A DNA stretch of 42,600 nucleotides from Clostridiales bacterium UBA7103. Lineage in GTDB: Bacteria; Bacillota; Clostridia; Oscillospirales; Oscillospiraceae. The translations under genes and the position numbers were made by a program. Below the pieces are notes generated by a model. That model was not told the origin of the DNA. It made no database searches and saw nothing but the letters and a program-made list of their open reading frames with translations. This document shows positions 32,021-40,579 of the stretch, piece after piece. Position 1 is the first letter of the stretch, and every line of letters begins with the position of its first letter. The stretch is from NCBI GenBank assembly GCA_002493305.1, contig DKYJ01000021.1:1928-44527 (forward strand), given 5' to 3'.

Positions 32021-32263
32021 ATGAAAATAAAAAAAGCCCTGCTGGGTATGCTCAACATGAGATCAGAAGCCTGGTACATATTTATCCGCAGTATTCAGCT
32101 TTGCTGTATGCTGCTGATATGTTCTTTTGCCCTGCTGCTGGAATGGGGCGGATGTATGGTAAACTATGAGCTGTACACTACTGCTATGGCGCTTAATGAA
32201 ACCTCACAAGCGGTGCTTTTAATAGCTGTCATTGCCTCGGCTCTGATAAACAGCGCGCGATGA
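32021..32263 (+). CDS. Small two-helix membrane protein
   Basis: The protein has 80 residues and no recognised family. A basic start (MKIKKALLGMLNMR) precedes two hydrophobic helices (about 18-42 and 60-77). A short loop between them includes Cys45 and several Tyr and Thr residues. TAGGGGG lies 5 bases before the ATG. A promoter, a ribosome binding site and a terminator all line up with this frame, which supports it being a real gene despite its size. Confidence 0.65.
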   Translation: MKIKKALLGMLNMRSEAWYIFIRSIQLCCMLLICSFALLLEWGGCMVNYELYTTAMALNETSQAVLLIAVIASALINSAR

Positions 32264-32294
32264 TCATGTGAAATAGTGACTGTGATAACTACTC

Positions 32295-32328
32295 AAAAAT
32301 GCCTGTCTAAAAAGACAGGCATTTTTCT
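32295..32328. terminator. Bidirectional terminator between the small membrane gene and oppF
   Basis: Thirteen-base arms ending in A and T tracts (32295-32307 and 32313-32326) flank a short A-rich loop. It ends the opp operon and the small gene. Confidence 0.9.
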
Positions 32329-32331
32329 TTG

Positions 32332-33291
32332 TCAGTCGAACAGACGACACATAACAAAATGATCCTTTTCTATTTCCTTAAGCTCTAATCCGGCCTCATG
32401 GCATTTATCTGTGCAATATTTACAGCGGGAAGCAAAACGACAGCCGGGCTTGGGATTAATTGGATTTGTGACCTCGCCCTGAATGATTTCGCGCTGTCTG
32501 TCTCTGCTGCTGATGGATGGGATGGGGATTGCGGAAAGAAGCATCTTTGTATATGGGTGCTGAGGATTCTTAAACAGTTCCTTGGACGGGGCTTTTTCTA
32601 TGCACTGACCCACATACAGTACGGCTATCTCGTCGGAAATATGTCTGACCACAGACAAGTCATGCGTAATAAACATGTAGGTCAGATCCATTTGCTCCTG
32701 CAAGTCCATAAGCAGGTTCAATATCTGCGCCTGAATGGACACATCAAGAGCCGATACCGGCTCGTCGCATACAATAAAGCCGGGGTTCATGGAAAGTGCT
32801 CTCGCAAGCCCGATCCTCTGCCTGCGGCCGCCGTCAAGCTCATGCGGATAGCTGTTAACAAGACGCGGCGCAAGTCCTGCGATGTTCATCAGTTCCCTAA
32901 CACGTTCCTCAAGCTCCGCCTTTGACTTGTAGACTTTATTGACGATCAGCTGGTCGGCAATAAGCTGATAGACTGTATTGCGTGGATTCAGGCTTGAATA
33001 AGGATCCTGAAAGATGATCTGCATTTTCTTTCGCAGTTCACGGATCTGTTTTTTGTTATACTCAAAAATATTTTCGCCTTCGTAGTATACCGCGCCGTCG
33101 GTGTACGGTTCAAGACGCAATATGGTTCTGCCAAGAGTGGATTTTCCGCATCCTGACTCACCCACCACGCCAAGCGTAGTACCCTTTTTTATGGAGAAAC
33201 TTACATCGTCCACAGCGTGGAGCAAGCCGCCCCCGGTTTTAAAATATTTTTTAAGATTCTTTACCTCAAGCTGAGTATTTTTTTCAACCAT
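32332..33291 (-). CDS. oppF: Oligopeptide ABC transporter ATPase OppF
   Basis: The 319-residue ATPase has Walker A GESGCGKST (44-52), Walker B IVCDEP (173-178) and the C-terminal oligopeptide-specific Cys-rich tail (CRFASRCKYCTDKC). The ABC signature is LDGGR (152-156) instead of LSGGQ, a variant seen in some DppF/OppF proteins. It is the last gene of the operon and overlaps oppD by 8 bases. Confidence 0.95.
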   Translation of the reverse strand: MVEKNTQLEVKNLKKYFKTGGGLLHAVDDVSFSIKKGTTLGVVGESGCGKSTLGRTILRLEPYTDGAVYYEGENIFEYNKKQIRELRKKMQIIFQDPYSSLNPRNTVYQLIADQLIVNKVYKSKAELEERVRELMNIAGLAPRLVNSYPHELDGGRRQRIGLARALSMNPGFIVCDEPVSALDVSIQAQILNLLMDLQEQMDLTYMFITHDLSVVRHISDEIAVLYVGQCIEKAPSKELFKNPQHPYTKMLLSAIPIPSISSRDRQREIIQGEVTNPINPKPGCRFASRCKYCTDKCHEAGLELKEIEKDHFVMCRLFD

Positions 33292-34285
33292 CTGCCTTTA
33301 CACCTCCGTTTGCCAAGTGGCAGGCTATGACATGCGTTCCAAAGCACACCGGCTCTGGCTGTTCGGAGGCACATCTCTCTGTGGCGTGTGGGCATCTTGG
33401 ATGGAATTTGCAGCCCGTCGGCAAATTAGTAGGATCAGGCATCAGGCCGTTGATGGGCTTAAGCCTGTCTGTATCCTCCTCAAGGTTCGGGATAGAGCCA
33501 AACAGTCCCTCTGTGTATGGGTGATGACGGCTTGCCCCAAATATATCCTCCATCGTGCCCGACTCTATGATCTCCCCGGCGTACATTACGGCCACCTTAT
33601 CGCAGGTCTCCGCGACGACTCCAAGATCATGGGTTATCAGGATCATTGCCATATTCAGCCTGTCCTTTAGCTCGCGCATCATAGCGAGCACCTGCGCCTG
33701 AATAGTTACATCGAGCGCAGTCGTCGGCTCATCCGCAACCACAAGAGTAGGATCGCACGCAAGCGCTATCGCAATAACGATCCGTTGCTTCATTCCTCCG
33801 GAAAATTGATGGGGATATTCCTTTTTCCTCTCTTTTGGTATCCCGACCATCTCCAGCATCTCGTCGACCTTTTTCTCTATTTCAGCTTTGCTCCGACCCT
33901 CGCTGTTATGGAGCATAAGTGATTCGCGGATCTGGTCTCCCACAGTGTTGACCGGATTAAGACTGGTCATCGGATCCTGAAAGATCATGGAAATTTTATC
34001 CCCGCGTATTTTGCGCATCTCCGGTTCTTTTAGCCTGAGCATATCCTCACCGCAAAAGCTTATGCTGCCGTCAACTATTTTGCCGATATCCTGCGGCAGT
34101 AGACGGAGTATACTCAAAGCAGTAGTCGTTTTGCCAGCGCCGGTCTCTCCAACGAGGCCAAGAGTTTCTCCGGCCTTCAAGTCAAAACTGACGCCGTTTA
34201 TCGCGTGCACAGTCTCCGTGTCTGTCTCATATACGACCTTTAAATCACGAATCTCAAGAATGTTTTCAGTTTGCCTATTGTTCAT
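33284..34285 (-). CDS. oppD: Oligopeptide ABC transporter ATPase OppD
   Basis: The 333-residue ATPase has Walker A GETGAGKTT (46-54), a canonical-type signature FSGGM (161-165), Walker B VVADEP (182-187) and the C-terminal oligopeptide domain (CKFHPRCPHATERC). It pairs with OppF to power the OppBC channel from the cytoplasmic side. It lies 15 bases after oppC. Confidence 0.96.
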   Translation of the reverse strand: MNNRQTENILEIRDLKVVYETDTETVHAINGVSFDLKAGETLGLVGETGAGKTTTALSILRLLPQDIGKIVDGSISFCGEDMLRLKEPEMRKIRGDKISMIFQDPMTSLNPVNTVGDQIRESLMLHNSEGRSKAEIEKKVDEMLEMVGIPKERKKEYPHQFSGGMKQRIVIAIALACDPTLVVADEPTTALDVTIQAQVLAMMRELKDRLNMAMILITHDLGVVAETCDKVAVMYAGEIIESGTMEDIFGASRHHPYTEGLFGSIPNLEEDTDRLKPINGLMPDPTNLPTGCKFHPRCPHATERCASEQPEPVCFGTHVIACHLANGGVKADG

Positions 34286-34300
34286 ATGCTATCCTCTCGG

Positions 34301-35191
34301 TCAGTTCTTCAGTTTGGGGTCAAGCGCATCGCGCAGACCGTCACCGACAAGATTAATGGAAAACACGGAAACCGCTATGCAAATTCCGGGAATTGTAACA
34401 AGGTATGGGTATTCGCGCATATATTCTCTCGCCTGATTGAGCATAGTTCCCCATTCAGGCTGTGGCGGCTGAACGCCAAGCCCTATAAAACTCAGTCCGG
34501 CTGCCATGAGGATCATGGAAGCGATGGCCATTGTGCCCTGTACGATTATAGGGCCGATCGCGTTCGGCAGGACATCATGGATTATTATTCGAAGATCGCC
34601 TGAGCCACCCATTTTGGCCGCCTCAATATAGTCCTCCCCCACAACTGATAAAACAGAGGAGCGAACCACGCGGGTAAACCCCGGTATCTGAGAAATAGTT
34701 ATGGCGACAAGAAGATTTGTAAGCGTTGGGCCGAGCGCAGACACGATAGCTATGGCCATAAGCAGAGTTGGGATACTGAGAAGTATGTCCATAAGCCTCA
34801 TAACGACTTCGTCGAATACACCGCCGTAATAGCCGCACATAGCTCCAAGCAGACCGCCCACTCCAAGGGAGATAAGCGTAGTAAAAAACCCCAAGCTGAG
34901 CGATATACGGGCTCCATGAATGACCCGGGCAAATTGATCGCGGCCATATGAATCCGTTCCAAAGGGGTGCTCCATCGAGGGAGCCTGCAGTCTCAGCTCC
35001 GAATGCTGCCGTATGGCGCCTTCTTCATAATCTACAATCAGATCCGCGCACATGGCAAATACGATCATGATCGTTATTACTATCAGACCAAACATGGCAA
35101 GTTTATTCTTTTTAAAGCGGCGAACAATCTCTCTCGAACGATTCTTGCGCGCTTGTTTTATGCTTACGCTGATGTTGCTGTCGTTTCCCAC
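34301..35191 (-). CDS. oppC: Oligopeptide ABC transporter permease OppC
   Basis: The 296-residue permease has a cytoplasmic basic N terminus, a first helix near 31-52 and five further helices. The EAA loop reads DYIEAAKMGGSGDLRIIIHDVLPNA, where the ATPases dock. The OppC-type phrase HPFGTDSYGRDQFARVIHGAR is present. It lies 17 bases after oppB. Confidence 0.96.
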   Translation of the reverse strand: MGNDSNISVSIKQARKNRSREIVRRFKKNKLAMFGLIVITIMIVFAMCADLIVDYEEGAIRQHSELRLQAPSMEHPFGTDSYGRDQFARVIHGARISLSLGFFTTLISLGVGGLLGAMCGYYGGVFDEVVMRLMDILLSIPTLLMAIAIVSALGPTLTNLLVAITISQIPGFTRVVRSSVLSVVGEDYIEAAKMGGSGDLRIIIHDVLPNAIGPIIVQGTMAIASMILMAAGLSFIGLGVQPPQPEWGTMLNQAREYMREYPYLVTIPGICIAVSVFSINLVGDGLRDALDPKLKN

Positions 35192-35208
35192 AAAATGATC
35201 CCCCTTTC

Positions 35209-36144
35209 TTAATTGGATTTTGAATACTTGGCGCGTATTCTCGGGTCAATAACGGCATAAATCAAGTCAATAAACAGCATCGTCACGCAGACCATCGCCG
35301 CAAAAAATATGATCGATGCAGTAACGAGAGGAGTATCTTTCATACGAATAGCATTTATCATCAGGGTAGAGATTCCCTGCATAGAGAATACCGTTTCGAT
35401 AAGGATAGCTCCGCCAAGAAGCTGACCGAACTCGATGCCAAGTGAGGTTATGACGGGCAAAAGTGCGTTTTTCAGCTCATGATGCATTATGATCCTTCTC
35501 TCACCCGCGCCTTTTGCTCTGGCTGTTCTAACATAATCGGAACGAATCGTTTCAAGCATGGTCGTCCTTGTCAAGCGCATTATTTTTGCCGCAGTGGGAG
35601 CGGCCAAAGTAAATACGGGAAGTATATAATGCTTCCATGTCCCGACCCCGTTTGTCGGCAGCCATCCAAGGCGAACGGAGAAAAACAGAATAAGCAGCAT
35701 ACCCAGCCAAAAACGCGGCAGAGAGGTGAACACCATGGCCACTGAGGTGCATACCATATCTGTGACGGAATATTTCTTTATTGCCGAGATTATTCCCAAG
35801 GGAATACCGATAATCGCCGTAAGAATTACGCTGAAAACAGCCAGCTTAAGTGTCACCGGAAAACGCTTGATGATTTCTTGAAACACCGGCCGTCCTGTCT
35901 GCCATGAAGTTCCAAAGTCTCCCCGCAGAGCGTTGATGATATAGTTGAAATACTGCACCGGAAGCGGATCGTTGAAGCCGAGCTCCTCGTTCATCGTCTC
36001 TATTGCCTCAGGCGTTGCATTTATACCCAGCAGCAGCGTTGCAGGATCGCCGGGCGTGAGGCTCATAATAAACATAATGAGAAAAATCACGCCAAGCAGT
36101 ATGGGTATCAGCAGCAGAAGTCTTTTTATAACATATTTTAGCAT
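35209..36144 (-). CDS. oppB: Oligopeptide ABC transporter permease OppB
   Basis: The 311-residue permease has six helices. The N-terminal MLKYVIKRLLLLIPILLGV is the usual DppB/OppB beginning. The EAA loop is DYVRTARAKGAGERRIIMHHELKNA. Together with OppC it forms the membrane channel. It lies 27 bases after the ridA-like gene, so transport and hydrolysis genes share one transcript. Confidence 0.96.
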   Translation of the reverse strand: MLKYVIKRLLLLIPILLGVIFLIMFIMSLTPGDPATLLLGINATPEAIETMNEELGFNDPLPVQYFNYIINALRGDFGTSWQTGRPVFQEIIKRFPVTLKLAVFSVILTAIIGIPLGIISAIKKYSVTDMVCTSVAMVFTSLPRFWLGMLLILFFSVRLGWLPTNGVGTWKHYILPVFTLAAPTAAKIMRLTRTTMLETIRSDYVRTARAKGAGERRIIMHHELKNALLPVITSLGIEFGQLLGGAILIETVFSMQGISTLMINAIRMKDTPLVTASIIFFAAMVCVTMLFIDLIYAVIDPRIRAKYSKSN

Positions 36145-36171
36145 AGGTATACCTCTTATTCAGACGAGGAT

Positions 36172-36516
36172 CTACTTTTTCAGCGCAATGACCTCGATCT
36201 CACACAAAGCGCCAAAGGGCAGTTGTTTTACTGCGACGCAGGTGCGGGCCGGCCTGCTGATAAAAAAGCTTTTGTATACATCATTAAAATCGGCATAGTT
36301 TGACATATCGGTGATATAACAGTTTGCTTTCAAAATATTGCTCATATCCATGCCGTGTTTTTTCAGGACCGCCGATATATTTTCCGCGACCTGAGTTGCC
36401 TGACTCAAAATATCATCCCCGGCGAACTCTCCAGTCTCCGGCACCGTACCGATTTGTCCCGAAAGAAAGTAAAGTTCGCCACAACTGGTTGCTTCTGACA
36501 AAATGGGTGTACTCAT
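36172..36516 (-). CDS. RidA family enamine/imine deaminase
   Basis: The 114-residue protein has the RidA/YjgF fold. The catalytic Arg91 (RPARTCV) and Glu107 (CEIEVIA) are kept, so it can probably hydrolyse reactive 2-aminoacrylate-like enamines and imines to keto acids and ammonia. Its position between a peptidase and a peptide permease suggests that hydrolysis of the imported compound yields an unstable enamine or imine, or an amino acid processed to one. Confidence 0.94.
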   Translation of the reverse strand: MSTPILSEATSCGELYFLSGQIGTVPETGEFAGDDILSQATQVAENISAVLKKHGMDMSNILKANCYITDMSNYADFNDVYKSFFISRPARTCVAVKQLPFGALCEIEVIALKK

Positions 36517-36531
36517 CTGTCTCCTCCAATA

Positions 36532-37644
36532 TTATACTATTCTAAGCAGGCCCGGATCAACCTGTGTGTTGGACAATATCTCAAAGCCGTTTTTCTTTAC
36601 AAGAACGAGATCCTCGAAATGGAACATCCTTCCCTCGGTCATAACAACTGGTTCAATGTTAAACACCATGTTCTCCTGAAGGGCAAAGTCCTCTACCGGG
36701 CTGAGCATGGGAAACTCATGACACTCAATGCCGAGTGAGTGTCCGATATGCGGGATACTGAAGGGCAGACCGCGCTTTTTCATACCATCAGAGCAAACTC
36801 TGAAAAGCTCGCTCGCAGTCACACCTTCCCTGATATGTGAAAAAATCTCCTCCTGTGTTTCACACATCTTAGTGTAAACATCAACATATTTGGGATTAAG
36901 CTCCCCTATCATGATCGTGCGGGCAAAGTCTGACAAATAACGCTCATTCGTCACTCCGCCAAAATCCATACGCATCTGATCCCCGTCGCTCATGATATTA
37001 TCGGTAGGCAGCGCATGAACCAAAGGAGATTTTTCACCGGCGCCCATAACGAAGAAATCAATATCAGCCAGGCCGCCGGTAAGCATATAGGTTTTTACTA
37101 TATTTGCAAACTCACGCTCAGTGCAGCCCGGGTGAACTTCCTGTATTCCTTTTTCCATGGCAATTCGAGTGATATTGGCAGCATTGGCAAGAATTTCTAT
37201 CTCCTGCGGCTCCTTTATCATTCTCACGCGCTCAAACGCCCTTTTGCAGTTTACAAGGTCAAGCTCCGGCGCAAGCTCAATCAGCTGCTGATAATACGAT
37301 GCGGTGAGATAGCCAAGTTCTATGCCTATTCTTGCGTCCGTCAGGCCGCGCTCTCTGATCAGATCTACCAGAAAAGCGATCGGAGACTCCTGAAACTCCA
37401 CATAATAGCGCTTGTCCGCTATCCATGTTTCCGAGTCGACCGTGTTCTTTTCAATGCCGCATGCTATAATCGCAGGCTCTCCGTTTACAGGCAGGACGGT
37501 TATCGCGAGTCTCTCCGGGATATCTGCCTGAGTCATGATGTATGTGCCCGAAAAGTATATCGTATTAGCCGGAGAAATGATAACGGCTGCATCAATATTT
37601 TCCGCCCGGAGCTCTGCCTTAAGCCTTTCATATCTGCTTAACAT
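36532..37644 (-). CDS. M24 family metallopeptidase (Xaa-Pro peptidase/creatinase type)
   Basis: The protein is 370 residues from ATG 37644 (MLSRYERLKAEL); AAGGGGG lies 8 bases upstream. The longer frame from 37707 would begin inside a hairpin. An N-terminal creatinase-like domain (1-135) is followed by the pita-bread domain with all five metal ligands: Asp227, Asp239, His302 (GHSLG), Glu331 (NIEP) and Glu344 (FEDLV). An active dinuclear hydrolase is expected. Aminopeptidase P, prolidase and creatinase share this layout and cannot be separated by eye. Confidence 0.92.
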   Translation of the reverse strand: MLSRYERLKAELRAENIDAAVIISPANTIYFSGTYIMTQADIPERLAITVLPVNGEPAIIACGIEKNTVDSETWIADKRYYVEFQESPIAFLVDLIRERGLTDARIGIELGYLTASYYQQLIELAPELDLVNCKRAFERVRMIKEPQEIEILANAANITRIAMEKGIQEVHPGCTEREFANIVKTYMLTGGLADIDFFVMGAGEKSPLVHALPTDNIMSDGDQMRMDFGGVTNERYLSDFARTIMIGELNPKYVDVYTKMCETQEEIFSHIREGVTASELFRVCSDGMKKRGLPFSIPHIGHSLGIECHEFPMLSPVEDFALQENMVFNIEPVVMTEGRMFHFEDLVLVKKNGFEILSNTQVDPGLLRIV

Positions 37645-37666
37645 ATTTATTTCCCCCTTTTGAATA

Positions 37667-37698
37667 CTTCGTATCCGATTTAAATATCGGATACGAAG
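37667..37698 (-). repeat. Hairpin between oppA and the M24 peptidase gene
   Basis: Thirteen-base perfect arms (37667-37679 and 37686-37698) surround a 6-base loop, 30 bases after the oppA stop. No T run follows, so it is a candidate 3'-end stabiliser that raises OppA level relative to downstream genes. Confidence 0.7.
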
Positions 37699-37727
37699 CT
37701 TTGTCATTACATATATTTAACGCCGGA

Positions 37728-39296
37728 TCATTCCCACTCGAGGAAGCGGAGCTGCAGGCCAACAAAGGGATCGTAGCCCTTGAATACCAGTCCGGCAGTG
37801 TGTGCGTAGCTCTTCTCGGGGTAGTAGCACGGAGCAAAGAACGCCTCGTCGGACAGATACACGAGCACATCATTGAGCATGGAGCGGCGGGTCTCCGTAT
37901 CCATCTCCACATCAATGTCAACACGCATCTGCTCTATATATGGGTCATTCAGGCCACTGTATGGCACTGCGCCCTTTATGCTGGTAACCTCAAATGTTTG
38001 GGCTGCATCCGTGTTCAGGTTAAGATGGGAAGCAGTCACATAGAAATTACCGTTCTTCATCAAATCAAGATAGGCATTATTCTCAACGATACTAACAGTT
38101 GTGGTTATGCCCACAGCAGCAAGATTTTCCTGCGCAACCTCTGCTACCTTCTGATCCTTTCCTTCGCGGCAGTATATCGTACCAAGATCAAAACCGTTTT
38201 CATACCCGGCAGAAGCAAGCAGCTCCTTGGCCTTGTCTGCATTGTACTCATAAGACGGGACATTGCTGTCATAGCCAAACATGTTGTGGTTGCCTATGGA
38301 GTCAGCTACGATGCCCAGGCCTTCCTCTGCCACGGAGATCATGAACTCCTTATCCAGTGCATAGTTTATTGCCTGACGAACCTCTTTGCTCTTGAGCGGC
38401 TCAAGGGTGTTATCACGCAGGTTAAACTGGAGGAAATATACCATGCCGCAGTTATGGGAGTAGATATCCAGATTGGCGTCGTTTTTAATTGTGCTTATGG
38501 CGCTGGCCGGGAAATCGCGGGAAATATTCAGCTCGTTGTTCTGCAGGGCCAGCACCTGAGTGTTAGCATCGGGGATAATAGCAAAACGAACATGCTTTAT
38601 GCTTGGCTTCGGGTCACCGTGGTAGTCATCAAAAGCCTCAAGCTCAACGCCGGTGGTGGGGTCGTAGGAGACCAGCTTGTAGGGGCCGCATGAAACGATA
38701 CCAGTGGTATAGTGATCAGTGCTCTCCCAGGCAGCCTCGCAGTAGATCTTTACATAAATGGCACAGTAATACAGGAAGGTGGCGGAGGGTGCTGTCAGAT
38801 ACACATCCACGGTGTAATCATCAATGACCTCCACTCTGTCAAGCTGTGACGCCACAGTCGCCTGATAATCAGCATACTCACTCTTAATAAGATTAAATGT
38901 AAAAGCAATGTCGCTTGCCTTCAGTTCGCTGCCGTCATGGAACTTTATACCCTGCTTGATGTGGAATGTATACTTTACATTCTCTTCGTCCCACTCCCAG
39001 CTTTCTGCAACATTCGGAGCAATATTGGCGTCCTGGTCCAAAACCAGAAGACCGTCATAGACGTTGGTGAGAACTTCATTGGTGATGATGTTCTGCTGTC
39101 CGAAAATGCTGAGCGTCTGGAGCTCGGTAGCGAGAGAGACGATCAGGCTGTCCTTTTCGGCGCCTGTCTGCGTCTGATCTGCGCCGGCATTATTGCTGGG
39201 TTCTGCGCTGGGGTTGCTTGTGTTGGGCTTACTTCCGCAGCCAAACAAGGCTGCGCACATAAGCACAGCAAGCAATAAGCAAATAGCTCTTTTCAT
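37728..39296 (-). CDS. oppA: Peptide-binding lipoprotein OppA (SBP family 5)
   Basis: The 522-residue protein starts with a lipoprotein signal: lipobox LFGC, modified Cys20. A short Ser/Asn/Glu linker follows. Family-5 features include VAESWEWDEENVKYTFHIKQGIKFHDGSELKASDIAFTF and the C-terminal lobe return near DLGTIYC. It delivers peptides or similar ligands to OppBC. Its start overlaps the upstream amidohydrolase stop by one base (TAATG). Confidence 0.95.
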   Translation of the reverse strand: MKRAICLLLAVLMCAALFGCGSKPNTSNPSAEPSNNAGADQTQTGAEKDSLIVSLATELQTLSIFGQQNIITNEVLTNVYDGLLVLDQDANIAPNVAESWEWDEENVKYTFHIKQGIKFHDGSELKASDIAFTFNLIKSEYADYQATVASQLDRVEVIDDYTVDVYLTAPSATFLYYCAIYVKIYCEAAWESTDHYTTGIVSCGPYKLVSYDPTTGVELEAFDDYHGDPKPSIKHVRFAIIPDANTQVLALQNNELNISRDFPASAISTIKNDANLDIYSHNCGMVYFLQFNLRDNTLEPLKSKEVRQAINYALDKEFMISVAEEGLGIVADSIGNHNMFGYDSNVPSYEYNADKAKELLASAGYENGFDLGTIYCREGKDQKVAEVAQENLAAVGITTTVSIVENNAYLDLMKNGNFYVTASHLNLNTDAAQTFEVTSIKGAVPYSGLNDPYIEQMRVDIDVEMDTETRRSMLNDVLVYLSDEAFFAPCYYPEKSYAHTAGLVFKGYDPFVGLQLRFLEWE

Positions 39297-40564
39297 TATT
39301 TTGCCTCCTTAGTTTTGGGTCTTGTATTTTTGTATACTTCACCGTCTTTCATGACGAAGGATACACTTTGCATTGTGCTGATATCTTTTAGCGGATCTGA
39401 ATCAACCGCAATGATATCTGCCAATTTGCCTTTGGACAGAGTTCCGAGCTTGTCCCCCCACCCAAGAAGCTGAGCTGCTATTGATGTGGCGGATTGCAGA
39501 GCGTGGGCTGGCTTCATTCCAGCCTCGTTGACCATATAAACGAATTCTTCCGCCTGTGTGCCATGGTAGAGATATGGCGCGCATACATCTGTACCAAAGG
39601 CGATCTTTACACCTTTCCGGTATGCCATGCCGATATTTTTGGCATGAACCTCCGTGCAGCGCTTTGCCTTTTCTATTACATTGGGCTTGATCTCACCCGG
39701 CTTCATGTTTTTGAACATTCTCGGGTCGACAACAAGCGTGGGAACAAGAAAAGTACCCCTCTCGACCATCATTTCGGCTGCTTCCTCATCAATAAAGGTT
39801 CCGTGTTCGATTGAGGTAACGCCGGCGCGCACCGCACATTTGATCCCGTTTAAGCCATGGGCGTGTGTACAGGTGTAAGCGCCGCGAAATTCGGCGACCT
39901 CAATAATCGCACGCATTTCGTCATAGGTCAGCTCCTGAGGCCCCGGATCGTCTCCTGGCGTCATCACGCCATAAGTGGACATGAACTTTATTCCATCCGC
40001 GCCATACTTGAAATTGATACGCGCCGCCTGTCTGGCGGAGTCGGCACCGCAGATGATTGCACGCACCCTGTCGGTTCCAAGGCTTGAATAGGAAGGCAGA
40101 AGATGATTGTCCCCATGGCCGCCGGTTGCGTTTATTGTCAGCCCAACTACTGACATTCTAGGCCCCCAGTGATATCCCTGATTGATCGCGTCGCGGATTG
40201 CGATATCCGCCCAGTCAGGGCAGCAGCCTACATCGCGTATACTTGTAAAGCCAGCCATCAGGTCATCCTGAAGGTTTTTTATTGCCTTCAGTGCAATAAA
40301 CGGGCCTGAGCTTGAACACATGTATTCGTCGGAAAGCTCGCTGAAGGTGCCGTTAAAGGCACAGTGTGCATGGCAGTCGAACAGACCAGGCAAAACAAAT
40401 TTATCGGACAGGTCGATCACTTCATCAAAGTTGTCAGTGACTTTTATCTGGTCTGCACTGACAATATCTGCGATCCTGTTGCCTTCGAGGACGATAGCCA
40501 TATTGTTCTGCGCGGTGTCAGTCTCAGCCGTAAAGAGCTGCCCACAGAAAATAAGTTTCTTCAT
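39296..40564 (-). CDS. Metal-dependent amidohydrolase, copy 2
   Basis: The 422-residue TIM-barrel hydrolase has metal and catalytic residues His65 and His67 (DCHAHC), Lys193 (IKFMSTYG), His234 (THAHG), His254 (IEHG) and Asp326 (FGTD). The pattern matches the imidazolonepropionase-like Met_dep_hydrolase_A group, whose characterised members are Xaa-Pro or Xaa-Arg/Lys dipeptidases. It aligns with the neighbouring gene without a gap for about 330 residues, so the two come from a tandem duplication. It lies 15 bases after copy 1 and overlaps oppA by one base. Confidence 0.93.
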   Translation of the reverse strand: MKKLIFCGQLFTAETDTAQNNMAIVLEGNRIADIVSADQIKVTDNFDEVIDLSDKFVLPGLFDCHAHCAFNGTFSELSDEYMCSSSGPFIALKAIKNLQDDLMAGFTSIRDVGCCPDWADIAIRDAINQGYHWGPRMSVVGLTINATGGHGDNHLLPSYSSLGTDRVRAIICGADSARQAARINFKYGADGIKFMSTYGVMTPGDDPGPQELTYDEMRAIIEVAEFRGAYTCTHAHGLNGIKCAVRAGVTSIEHGTFIDEEAAEMMVERGTFLVPTLVVDPRMFKNMKPGEIKPNVIEKAKRCTEVHAKNIGMAYRKGVKIAFGTDVCAPYLYHGTQAEEFVYMVNEAGMKPAHALQSATSIAAQLLGWGDKLGTLSKGKLADIIAVDSDPLKDISTMQSVSFVMKDGEVYKNTRPKTKEAK

Positions 40565-40579
40565 TTTGCATCTCCTCCT

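Noticed and set aside
37701..38693. A 330-codon open frame on the plus strand
   Set aside because: It lies opposite oppA, crosses the oppA stop hairpin and has no recognisable product.
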